The position numbers and the translations under genes were made by a program. From assembly GCA_964607135.1 (NCBI GenBank), contig CAZSIV010000076.1, forward strand, positions 1 to 5,246: DNA of 5,246 nucleotides. Reading direction: 5' to 3'. Below the pieces are notes generated by a model. That model was not told where the DNA came from, did no database searches, and saw only the letters and a program-made list of their open reading frames with translations. Every line of letters starts with the position of its first letter. The first letter of the stretch is position 1. Below are positions 1-5,246 of this stretch, piece by piece. The DNA comes from Metaruminococcus_A sp964607135 (lineage in GTDB: Bacteria; Bacillota; Clostridia; Oscillospirales; Ruminococcaceae).

Positions 1-124
1 TAAGCTTCACCGGGATCCCCAGCGCATGGTGCTCCTCTACACGCTTTTCCAGCTCTTCGACTCGCCTCTGGTTCGACTTCGCACGCTGTGACGTCTCCAC
101 TAAGAGCCTTTCGTTTTCTTCCAT
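1..124 (-). CDS. XhlA-like small coiled-coil phage protein, N-terminus only
   Basis: The frame opens with ATG at 124 and stays open for 41 codons to the left edge, so the C-terminus is missing. The visible protein starts MEENERLLVETSQRAKSNQR and continues with a charged heptad-like stretch (RRVEELEKRVEEHH). The RAKSN..R..ELE pattern resembles the start of the XhlA family (hemolysin XhlA, known from the Bacillus PBSX prophage), small proteins with an N-terminal coiled coil and a C-terminal membrane helix that work with a holin in host lysis. The membrane helix would lie outside the window, so it cannot be checked. A purine-rich ribosome binding site (AAAGGGA at 138-132) lies 7 bases before the ATG. 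The gene follows the 118-residue protein by 14 bases, and the position after the fibre genes is where phage lysis modules usually begin. It could also be another short coiled-coil tail or lysis accessory protein. Confidence 0.6.
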   Translation of the reverse strand, partial: MEENERLLVETSQRAKSNQRRVEELEKRVEEHHALGIPVKL

Positions 125-131
125 TTCCCCA

Positions 132-138
132 TCCCTTT
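132..138 (-). promoter_or_regulatory. Ribosome binding site of the XhlA-like gene
   Basis: The coding strand reads AAAGGGA, followed by 7 bases and the ATG at 124. It directly abuts the TAG stop of the preceding gene (141-139), so ribosomes finishing that gene are placed to restart here. It supports the ATG at 124 as the true start of the truncated left-edge gene. Confidence 0.6.
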
Positions 139-495
139 CTATACCCGCTCCTCCAGCTCGTTAATCCTCTCCCGCAGCGCCTGCCTCTGCGCCTTGATAG
201 GGGTATATTCTGCTTCCGAAAGCCAACCCTCCATGTATTTCAGCGCCTTGTAGTCCGTCCTCGAAAGCTCTTCTTTCAGCCCCGCGATCTCCTCCAAAAC
301 CGGGCTAATGTCCTCCGGCTCCTCATATCCCGGGTTCTCCCGGACTCCTCCCCCTTCACACAGGTACTTCCCACATCTGAACCCCTCAATAAATCCTTCC
401 GGCAGCTCTTCCTCCTCTATTTCTACCCCTCCCGGAAACCCGCCGGTCACCGCGTACCCTGTAATTTCTCCCTTTTCGTTTATCTGTAGCTGCAT
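139..495 (-). CDS. Small acidic phage tail-region protein of unknown function
   Basis: This 118-residue protein contains 25 glutamates. Residues 1-50 (MQLQINEKGEITGYAVTGGF, then an EIEEEELPEGF stretch and a Y-L-C-EGGG turn) look like a small beta-rich N-terminal domain of the kind annotated in Bacillota phages as DUF2977-like; that assignment is from memory of the pattern and is tentative. Residues 65-118 are predicted helical and carry a signature common in proteins encoded just after clostridial phage fibre genes: TDYK at 80-83, EG at 89-90, EY at 96-97, then R104, R108, R110 and IN at 111-112. There is no signal peptide or membrane segment. The start ATG at 495 has a strong ribosome binding site, and the gene begins 25 bases after the fibre gene. 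From its place a role as fibre assembly helper or minor tail-tip part is possible, but the sequence does not prove either. Confidence 0.75.
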   Translation of the reverse strand: MQLQINEKGEITGYAVTGGFPGGVEIEEEELPEGFIEGFRCGKYLCEGGGVRENPGYEEPEDISPVLEEIAGLKEELSRTDYKALKYMEGWLSEAEYTPIKAQRQALRERINELEERV

Positions 496-503
496 CCTAT
501 CTT

Positions 504-508
504 CCTCC
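504..508 (-). promoter_or_regulatory. Ribosome binding site of the 118-residue protein gene
   Basis: The coding strand has GGAGG inside a purine run (AGGGAGGAAG at 510-501), 8 bases before the ATG at 495. It occupies most of the only gap above 20 bases in the window (496-520). That gap is purine-rich and shows no hairpin or promoter, so the gene is read from the upstream message. Confidence 0.75.
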
Positions 509-520
509 CTCTCTTTCCCT

Positions 521-1582
521 TCAAACTATCCCGTATATCTGGTATACGCTATACGGAGTTTCCTCTAAATGCTCTTTACCCGATACGTGGGTAATCGATT
601 TACAGCTGGGAGATGAAAGGGTTGTTCCATTAATCTTACACCCAAAGGACGCGATAAATTGGGCTCTCTCGCTGTTCGCCCCTCCTATCCCCCGTATGTC
701 TGTTGTCACACGGTTTGCTAAGATTGAATTCCCGCTCTTCCCCCCGTCGCGGCCTATGCACAATAGATAGCTTGTGTAACTTCGGATCTCTTCAACGGTT
801 ATGCTCCCCTCGCTCCACCAGCCTTCCCACAGCAGCTTCATTATCCCCAGGGTTTCCCTCGCTCCAAGCACCGTACTTCTCCCGGTCCCCCCGTTTGCCA
901 CGCTCAACGGGCTCCCCAGGCTCAGCTCTCCTTCTACCTCCAGGCCCCCTTTTATTTTGCCGTTCACGACGTGAGCGTCTTCATCTCCCTTGTGGGCGTC
1001 CAGCTGGGTTTGAAGGTTCCCCGCCGCATCCTCTGTAAGCTGATCCTTGATCGCTTCGAACCACTCGTTAAATTCGGCGGTGTACTGTGTCATCATTGCG
1101 TCGATGTTTACGCCGTTATACCCCGATGTAATCCCGCATACCGCCTGATTTGGCCGCGTATCTGTGATATTGGCTGCGGTAATTGAGCTCACTCCCGCGC
1201 TGACGCGCACCGTGGCGAGCTGAAACTCAAAAATCGTGCTGCTGCGCACCGGCGCAGGGGCCACCGGATTCGATTGCGGCGTCCCTTCGATGACAACTGC
1301 ATTGATTGAGGATGCGCTAATATCCCACCGCAGCATAATGCTGTCAATCCGCGGCAGCGTCGCATGAGCGGCCTTCAAAGTCAAATGCTTCGGCTCATCG
1401 TTATAGTAAATGAATCCGTTCATGATCGCAGCGCCTGCGGAAACGTCTACACTCATTCCGCCGCTTGCCGAAACCATTAAGCCGTCGTCAAAAACACCGT
1501 TTTTCACAAGGATTCTGTTGACCAAGGCGACAAATTTTTCATCGTACTCCAAACCGTTAAAATATCCGTAATATTCCGACAT
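521..1582 (-). CDS. Phage tail fibre / receptor-binding protein
   Basis: A complete 353-residue protein. Residues 1-150 match the style of the N-terminal baseplate-attachment domain of Bacillota phage receptor-binding proteins: MSEYYGYFNG, NGVF at 28-31, a VDVSAGAAIMNGFIYYN stretch near 45-61, PRIDSIMLRWD at 77-87, an EGTPQSNP..P stretch near 99-109, and a DTRP..AVCG ending at 141-150. Residues 161-182 (DAMMTQYTAEFNEWFEAIKD) form a helix often seen as a connector. A DAHKGDEDAH linker follows, then SVANGGTGRSTVLGARETLG at 227-246, a GGTG motif found in many tail fibres. The last 100 residues (LLWEGWWSEGSITV onward) should form the trimeric receptor-binding tip. It probably attaches to the tail tip and binds the cell surface. 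Codon use changes sharply near residue 185, suggesting a swapped C-terminal half. The start at 1582 has a good ribosome binding site and lies 6 bases from the previous stop. Confidence 0.85.
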   Translation of the reverse strand: MSEYYGYFNGLEYDEKFVALVNRILVKNGVFDDGLMVSASGGMSVDVSAGAAIMNGFIYYNDEPKHLTLKAAHATLPRIDSIMLRWDISASSINAVVIEGTPQSNPVAPAPVRSSTIFEFQLATVRVSAGVSSITAANITDTRPNQAVCGITSGYNGVNIDAMMTQYTAEFNEWFEAIKDQLTEDAAGNLQTQLDAHKGDEDAHVVNGKIKGGLEVEGELSLGSPLSVANGGTGRSTVLGARETLGIMKLLWEGWWSEGSITVEEIRSYTSYLLCIGRDGGKSGNSILANRVTTDIRGIGGANSERAQFIASFGCKINGTTLSSPSCKSITHVSGKEHLEETPYSVYQIYGIV

Positions 1583-1588
1583 GATCGA

Positions 1589-1596
1589 TCACCTCT
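1589..1596 (-). promoter_or_regulatory. Ribosome binding site of the fibre gene, overlapping a stop codon
   Basis: The coding strand reads AGAGGTGA, followed by 6 bases and the ATG at 1582. Its final TGA (1591-1589) is also the stop codon of the Gp37-like gene, so the same bases end one gene and recruit ribosomes for the next. This suggests translational coupling and a fixed ratio of hub to fibre protein. Confidence 0.75.
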
Positions 1597-2587
1597 GTAT
1601 CTTTAATGTTTCAGGCAAAGGATTTCCAAATACAGGATAAGTTGTTTTCGTCCCATTTTCCCAAACCTCTTCAACCTCTGTAATGCGAAAGTCTTGACGT
1701 TTTCCCCAATTCGACATTTGAAGCGTTACAACATCTCCCAGTCCATAATCTTTTCCATATTGATACTGCGAACCGGCCGAGATCGACGCCTCAAACACAT
1801 CGACGCTGACATGTTCAGCCAGCGCTTCAAGTCCACGCTGGCTTAATTGCAATATGTACTCATCCTTCGTTTGTTCTCCCTGTGTGAGGTCGCGTGCGTC
1901 CACATAAAGCTCGTCCTCTCCGCCTATCCCCGCCATGGTATAGATACGGTCGTCGCCTTCTCCTTCGCCAGCAATGTAAGCATAATCGTAATGGTCACTG
2001 TCGTCGAGAATCCACGACGGCTCTATCAGATCTTCGTCCAAAAAAACGATCGGTCGGTTTTCCGTTTGATTCACGCTACGATCAATTCCATCATAAAGAT
2101 ACAGCGTATTCTCTCGCTGATAGAATCCGATGTTATATGCTCGGGCGAGGCTCATTTCTACATCGAGCAGGGTGTTCCACCGCCACTGCACATTCGCTTT
2201 TTGTGTGACGGACGAATCGTTCTGTGTCGGCCTTCCAAGCCCCGGGGAGCCAAAAGCCTCCGCCATCACAAGGGGGACGGCCTTGTTGACAATAAGCTTT
2301 CTCACAACCTTTTTACTCATTTTTTTGGTTTCGAGTCGACCGGACAAAATGATCTTGTCTCGGGTGATCTCCATTCTTTCAACCATTCCCCGTTCAACGC
2401 TGCCTTTAAACCAAACATATGTGCTGTAGGTTGTTATCTCAGATAGATTCTGCGGCGTATTCAAAATATGCAGTTCAAACTCGCCTACATTATAATATTT
2501 CCGCCGCCAGCGAAATGATATGAATTCGTCTAATACGATTGGAGTTCGCATAGTCGCCCAGGTTTTCTGTTGTAAGTATACTTCCAT
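1589..2587 (-). CDS. Gp37-like tail hub protein (Siphovirus ReqiPepy6 Gp37-like family)
   Basis: A complete 332-residue protein. Family features are visible along its length: a start with short strands and a YYNVGEFELHIL segment at 31-41, a central RMEITRDKIILSGR strand pair at 71-84, YIAGEGEGDDR at 204-214, an RGLEALAEH helix at 251-259, YQYGKDYGLGDVV at 275-287 (the DY.LGD.V motif is a strong marker) and a final ITEVEEVWENGTKTTYPVFG segment. These fit the ReqiPepy6 Gp37-like family, whose members are regarded as tail-tip hub or tail-associated (Tal-like) proteins placed after Dit. It has no extra C-terminal peptidase or lysozyme domain, so surface recognition and wall degradation are probably left to other proteins. 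The ATG at 2587 lies 3 bases after the Dit stop. Assignment rests on motif recognition and gene order. Confidence 0.85.
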   Translation of the reverse strand: MEVYLQQKTWATMRTPIVLDEFISFRWRRKYYNVGEFELHILNTPQNLSEITTYSTYVWFKGSVERGMVERMEITRDKIILSGRLETKKMSKKVVRKLIVNKAVPLVMAEAFGSPGLGRPTQNDSSVTQKANVQWRWNTLLDVEMSLARAYNIGFYQRENTLYLYDGIDRSVNQTENRPIVFLDEDLIEPSWILDDSDHYDYAYIAGEGEGDDRIYTMAGIGGEDELYVDARDLTQGEQTKDEYILQLSQRGLEALAEHVSVDVFEASISAGSQYQYGKDYGLGDVVTLQMSNWGKRQDFRITEVEEVWENGTKTTYPVFGNPLPETLKIQR

Positions 2588-2590
2588 AAG

Positions 2591-3430
2591 CTATCCCCCC
2601 AGATAAAGCTGCGAATATGAAATGGAGACGTCGAGATACTTAAGCCCGGAATCGGCGTCATATCGTAAAAGATTATCCCCCGAATGAAGCTGAATCCAGT
2701 CGTTTACTTGATAGTTCCACAAATTGAACGGCTGCGGCTCATCCAGATATCCGGCGTATTTTTGCCCGTTCAGCGTGTTGACCGACACGCTGGAACCTGA
2801 TGAAAGAAATGCATCCAGCTTGAAGGACTCCCCGGTTGAAAGATTTTGCAGGCTGGGGTTTGTCACCTCGCCGTTTACCGCTGTGAAAACAGCCTTGATC
2901 CCGATGTTGATCGACTGCGGATTGTAGATATTTTTGATCTGTTCCGACACCCGTTCTCCGATTTTAAAAGGCGAGTGCATGATAAAAGGCAAGGTCATAC
3001 ATTTTTTCCAGTATGCCATTTGGACCGTATTCTGAACACCTGAGAAAAAAGGGAAGGGGCAGACCAAGGAGACGTTGAATTGCCGGAATCCTTGCGAATT
3101 CGGATCGGAAAGCTCGATTGATTCAACATAGTAGCGAATGCTGCGCCGTTCTCCTGTATCCGGTTCCCAGACGAATTGGCCCGGCATACCAAAGACGGAA
3201 TAGACTTGATCCCTGAGCGCCCAATAATCCTGATGTCTGACAGCAAAGGTCAAAACGAGATTCCGTTTGGGATTATGAGAACCCTGATAAACTTCTCCTG
3301 GGATATACGGCTCCGCTGTGACAACGTTGGAAGTATAGGTCATAAGTCCGTCACAGGAGACATAATAAAATGGAAAGGCGTATTGAACCGTTAGAGATTC
3401 CCCAGAATCGTTTATACAAACAATTTTCAA
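2591..3430 (-). CDS. dit: Distal tail protein Dit (siphovirus tail component)
   Basis: A complete 279-residue protein that should form the hexameric ring joining the tail tube to the tail-tip hub. Residues 1-130 have the Dit N-terminal pattern: MKIVCINDSGESLTV, a CDGL turn at 26-29, an EPYIPGEVYQGSHNPKRNLV region at 40-59 with the G..Y.GS....R.L pattern, a helix DYWALRDQVYSVF at 68-80 and FRQFNVSLVCPFPFFS at 115-130, which typically closes the tube-binding domain. Residues 135-279 fit the galectin-like C-terminal domain, including NIGIKAVFTAVNGEVTNPSL and a WNYQVNDWIQLHSGDNLLRYD segment that matches the usual GD.L.......G ending. The start is TTG. The first in-frame ATG is codon 30, which would remove the conserved first strand, and a GAGGAG site lies 8 bases before the TTG. 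It follows the tape measure stop by 4 bases. Confidence 0.93.
   Translation of the reverse strand: MKIVCINDSGESLTVQYAFPFYYVSCDGLMTYTSNVVTAEPYIPGEVYQGSHNPKRNLVLTFAVRHQDYWALRDQVYSVFGMPGQFVWEPDTGERRSIRYYVESIELSDPNSQGFRQFNVSLVCPFPFFSGVQNTVQMAYWKKCMTLPFIMHSPFKIGERVSEQIKNIYNPQSINIGIKAVFTAVNGEVTNPSLQNLSTGESFKLDAFLSSGSSVSVNTLNGQKYAGYLDEPQPFNLWNYQVNDWIQLHSGDNLLRYDADSGLKYLDVSISYSQLYLGG
2594..2600 (-). promoter_or_regulatory. G-rich ribosome binding site of the Gp37-like gene
   Basis: The coding strand reads GGGGGGA, then 6 bases and the ATG at 2587. It lies inside the last codons of dit (CTG GGG GGA TAG), so the final glycines of Dit double as the initiation signal. The pure G run is a weaker match to the usual GGAGG than the other sites in the window, so coupling to Dit translation may matter here. 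Confidence 0.55.
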
Positions 3431-3434
3431 GCGC

Positions 3435-5246
3435 TCAACTCCTCAGCATTCGAATTGTGTTTCGGACATTGTTTCGGTTCAGCCTGGCAGTTTCGGCTGG
3501 AGACAACGCTTCCGGCGAATAAAAGTTGTTGGTCTGGTTCAGGGTTGTCCCGGCATTTCCCTGCGGCATACTCACCACAATCTCACGCCGGGCTGGATTG
3601 ATGTTCGCATTGATCCGCTGCTCGACCGCATCGGCGATTTGACGGCCCCTTCCAGCAAAATTGGTTATTCCATATTCAAGGCCGATCTCATTTTGAAATG
3701 AATCGTTGATCCTTTTGGCGAGAACGGATGCTTGAGCTGCCGCCTCTTTGCCGGACTTTTCCGACTGGCTTTCCCAACCTTCCCAAAAATATCCCGCCAA
3801 ACGGCGCATGACTCGGGAAGGAGAGTGAATCTGCATCGTATTCTTAATCGTATTGATAATATTCATTGCATCGTTGGTTGTGTTCCGCAGAATACGGGGC
3901 ATCATCTCTTTCGTCTTTTCCTCGTAGCCTCTCCAGGTTTCCTCGGCGGCGGCCCGCATTTGAGGGGGCAGCGTGTCAATCGAATCTGTGAGCATATCTA
4001 TAAATTTCTGCTCCTCCTCGCATACCTTCCCACCATAAAGCTTCGTTTGCGATTGCATTGTCAGCCAATAAGAAAGATTGTCCGATGTAGCTTCGTCAAA
4101 TAATTTCGCGCCGTTTTGAACCATTTCGCGAAGGATCAGCTTGCGCTCGTCTGCAATTTCTCTTTCTGAAGCAGCAGCGTGTAAATCATATGCTTCCCGC
4201 GTGATCAGCCCCTGGCGAAGCTGGTCGTTATAAAATGCCATCCGGTCTTCGTGGTTGGCGGCAGCCATATCCATGGCTGCATAATAGTCCTTCCATTGTC
4301 CGACATTTTTATTATTCGCTATATTTTGCTGGTAGTACGCTTCAGAGATCGTCGCAGTTGTATTTGCGTAGGCTTCGTCTGCCATCCTTTCCTGCTCATA
4401 ATATGCGTTCCGCGCGTTTCTGCACATTTCATCGTACTGCTCTTTTGTAATATTCCCGGCCTCGTACATTGCCGCTGCTTCGCCGAGAACACCTTGATAC
4501 TGTGCGTTGGCGGCGGCGATCATTTCGTCCCTTGTCTCCTCTGCCGCCTTGACCAGCTCGGCTGAACGCTCCTTTGTCATGGAAACCTCTTGTTCGGCCA
4601 TTACCTGAACAACTTGTTGTTGCTGCTGATACGCTTCCACCTTTTTCGAAGTGTAATCGTCGATCATCCCGATCAAATTTTGAATTTCAGCGTACTCCGA
4701 TTCGGTAAAAGTTCGGCTTTGGGACGCGGCTGTATTAATGATTGTATGAATGCTATCGATTGAAGAAGCGACCTGTTCGTCATAGGTCTTGATCAGCTCC
4801 CCGGCGCTCGTCTGTTCGATGTTAAAGCCTTCTAACGCGCTGGCAGCTCCGTCTATGTACCCCTGGTATTTCTCCAGATTCGGCATCACATTTCCAAGTG
4901 CTTCCGCCAGTTCTTCCCCGGGTTTCGACATGGCTGCAACACCTTCTGAAATAGCCCAAATACTTCCAGCCAGCGCTCCGACTGTCGCCCCGGCGATTAA
5001 TCCCGTTGGAGAAAAAATCGTTCCGAGCGCCTTGTTCAACAGACCCGTTTTGCCAGCAGAATCGGAAGCCGCTGTCCCGATATCCTTTATCCTGCCAGTC
5101 AATTTTGAAGCGGTGTCGATTGCGATTTTTCCTGCGTCGGTGATTTTTCCGATTCCTTTTATCAGCGGGCCTGCGGCGGCGGCTCCCAGCCCCAGCCTGA
5201 TAATCAAGTCCTTGGTCCCGTCGTCCAGATTGTTGAAGGAATCTAA
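3435..5246 (-). CDS. Tail tape measure protein, C-terminal part
   Basis: The frame is open from the right edge to the TGA at 3437-3435, giving 603 residues of a longer protein. A TTG at 5207 is only an internal leucine codon: the 13 codons before it (LDSFNNLDDGTKD) join the following IIRL...GAAAAGPLIKGIGK into the usual tape measure pattern F..L....+..I......A..GP.I..IGK. A hydrophobic segment at visible residues 82-104 is probably membrane-active. Residues about 180-375 are rich in Ala, Glu and Gln, with a five-glutamine run at 207-211 and two G.IT(K/R)E.YD motifs 82 residues apart, fitting a long helical ruler. The motif IHSPSRVMRRLAGYFWEGW at 473-491 and NNFYSPEALSPAETARLNR near 573-591 are typical of tape measure C-termini. 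The protein sets tail length and is thought to help DNA pass through the host envelope. No peptidase domain is visible in this part. Confidence 0.93.
   Translation of the reverse strand, partial: LDSFNNLDDGTKDLIIRLGLGAAAAGPLIKGIGKITDAGKIAIDTASKLTGRIKDIGTAASDSAGKTGLLNKALGTIFSPTGLIAGATVGALAGSIWAISEGVAAMSKPGEELAEALGNVMPNLEKYQGYIDGAASALEGFNIEQTSAGELIKTYDEQVASSIDSIHTIINTAASQSRTFTESEYAEIQNLIGMIDDYTSKKVEAYQQQQQVVQVMAEQEVSMTKERSAELVKAAEETRDEMIAAANAQYQGVLGEAAAMYEAGNITKEQYDEMCRNARNAYYEQERMADEAYANTTATISEAYYQQNIANNKNVGQWKDYYAAMDMAAANHEDRMAFYNDQLRQGLITREAYDLHAAASEREIADERKLILREMVQNGAKLFDEATSDNLSYWLTMQSQTKLYGGKVCEEEQKFIDMLTDSIDTLPPQMRAAAEETWRGYEEKTKEMMPRILRNTTNDAMNIINTIKNTMQIHSPSRVMRRLAGYFWEGWESQSEKSGKEAAAQASVLAKRINDSFQNEIGLEYGITNFAGRGRQIADAVEQRINANINPARREIVVSMPQGNAGTTLNQTNNFYSPEALSPAETARLNRNNVRNTIRMLRS
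3439..3444 (-). promoter_or_regulatory. Ribosome binding site that fixes the TTG start of dit
   Basis: The coding strand reads GAGGAG, followed by 8 bases and TTG at 3430. The site overlaps the last sense codons of the tape measure gene (AGG AGT TGA). Another TTG at 3438 is too close to the site and runs into TGA two codons later, so 3430 is the only workable start nearby. Confidence 0.8.

Noticed and set aside
88..489. 133-codon plus-strand open frame opposite the 118-residue protein
   Set aside because: The product is a low-complexity Pro, Leu and Phe-rich shadow of the purine-rich minus-strand gene, which has a strong ribosome binding site and operon spacing.
496..520. Possible terminator or promoter in the largest gap
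   Set aside because: The 25 bases are a purine-rich run containing the ribosome binding site, with no inverted repeat, T-run or promoter boxes.
1847..2446. 199-codon plus-strand open frame opposite the Gp37-like gene
   Set aside because: It lies wholly antisense to a gene with clear family motifs, its product has no recognisable domain, and it has no supporting context on that strand.
2995..3246. 83-codon minus-strand frame overlapping Dit in another frame
   Set aside because: It falls inside the well-supported Dit N-terminal domain, and nothing in the product is recognisable.
4614..4628. Five-glutamine codon run as a simple sequence repeat
   Set aside because: It mixes CAG and CAA codons and is short, so it is ordinary helical low complexity rather than a slippage repeat.
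5205..5207. TTG as the start of the tape measure gene
   Set aside because: The frame stays open to the right edge, and the 13 codons before it complete a conserved tape measure pattern, so this is an internal leucine.

Overview
The window is a block of tail genes from a tailed bacteriophage or prophage with a long non-contractile tail (siphovirus type). All genes lie on the minus strand, so transcription runs from high to low coordinates. The order is the usual siphovirus one: tape measure protein (incomplete, cut by the right edge), distal tail protein (Dit), a Gp37-like tail hub protein, a tail fibre or receptor-binding protein, a small acidic helical protein, and the first codons of a small coiled-coil protein resembling the XhlA family that often opens a lysis module (cut by the left edge). 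The host is probably a Bacillota member, most likely a clostridial-type bacterium. This rests on strong purine-rich Shine-Dalgarno sites, moderate GC content, the Dit/Gp37-like/fibre combination, and family features such as the TDYK...EG...EY...R..IN signature in the small protein. It is an inference from gene content, and nothing here separates a free phage from an integrated prophage.

Layout by coding direction. 5246-3435: C-terminal 603 residues of the tape measure protein, with a hydrophobic segment near the start of the visible part, a long glutamate- and alanine-rich helical region, a HSPSRVM motif and a conserved-looking tail. 3430-2591: Dit, starting with TTG behind a good ribosome binding site. 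2587-1589: Gp37-like hub protein. 1582-521: fibre or receptor-binding protein. 495-139: 118-residue protein with an acidic N-terminal part and a helical C-terminus. 124-1: start of the XhlA-like protein. Gaps are only 3 to 25 bases, and at several junctions the stop codon lies in or against the next gene's ribosome binding site, so the block reads as one polycistronic message with coupled translation. I see no promoter, terminator, RNA gene, CRISPR array, insertion sequence or attachment site.

The tape measure sets tail length and probably passes through the host envelope during DNA delivery. Dit forms the ring at the tail tip, the Gp37-like protein forms the hub below it, and the fibre protein probably binds the host surface. 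The small protein after the fibre may help fibre assembly or sit in the tip, but its function is unknown.

The most notable signal is a sharp change of codon use inside the fibre gene. In the N-terminal half none of 14 isoleucines uses ATA and 3 of 13 glycines use GGG. From about residue 185 onward 8 of 13 isoleucines use ATA and 15 of 25 glycines use GGG. This fits a mosaic gene whose receptor-binding half came from another source. Otherwise the region looks like a conventional tail module, and I found no convincing evidence of a new kind of system.
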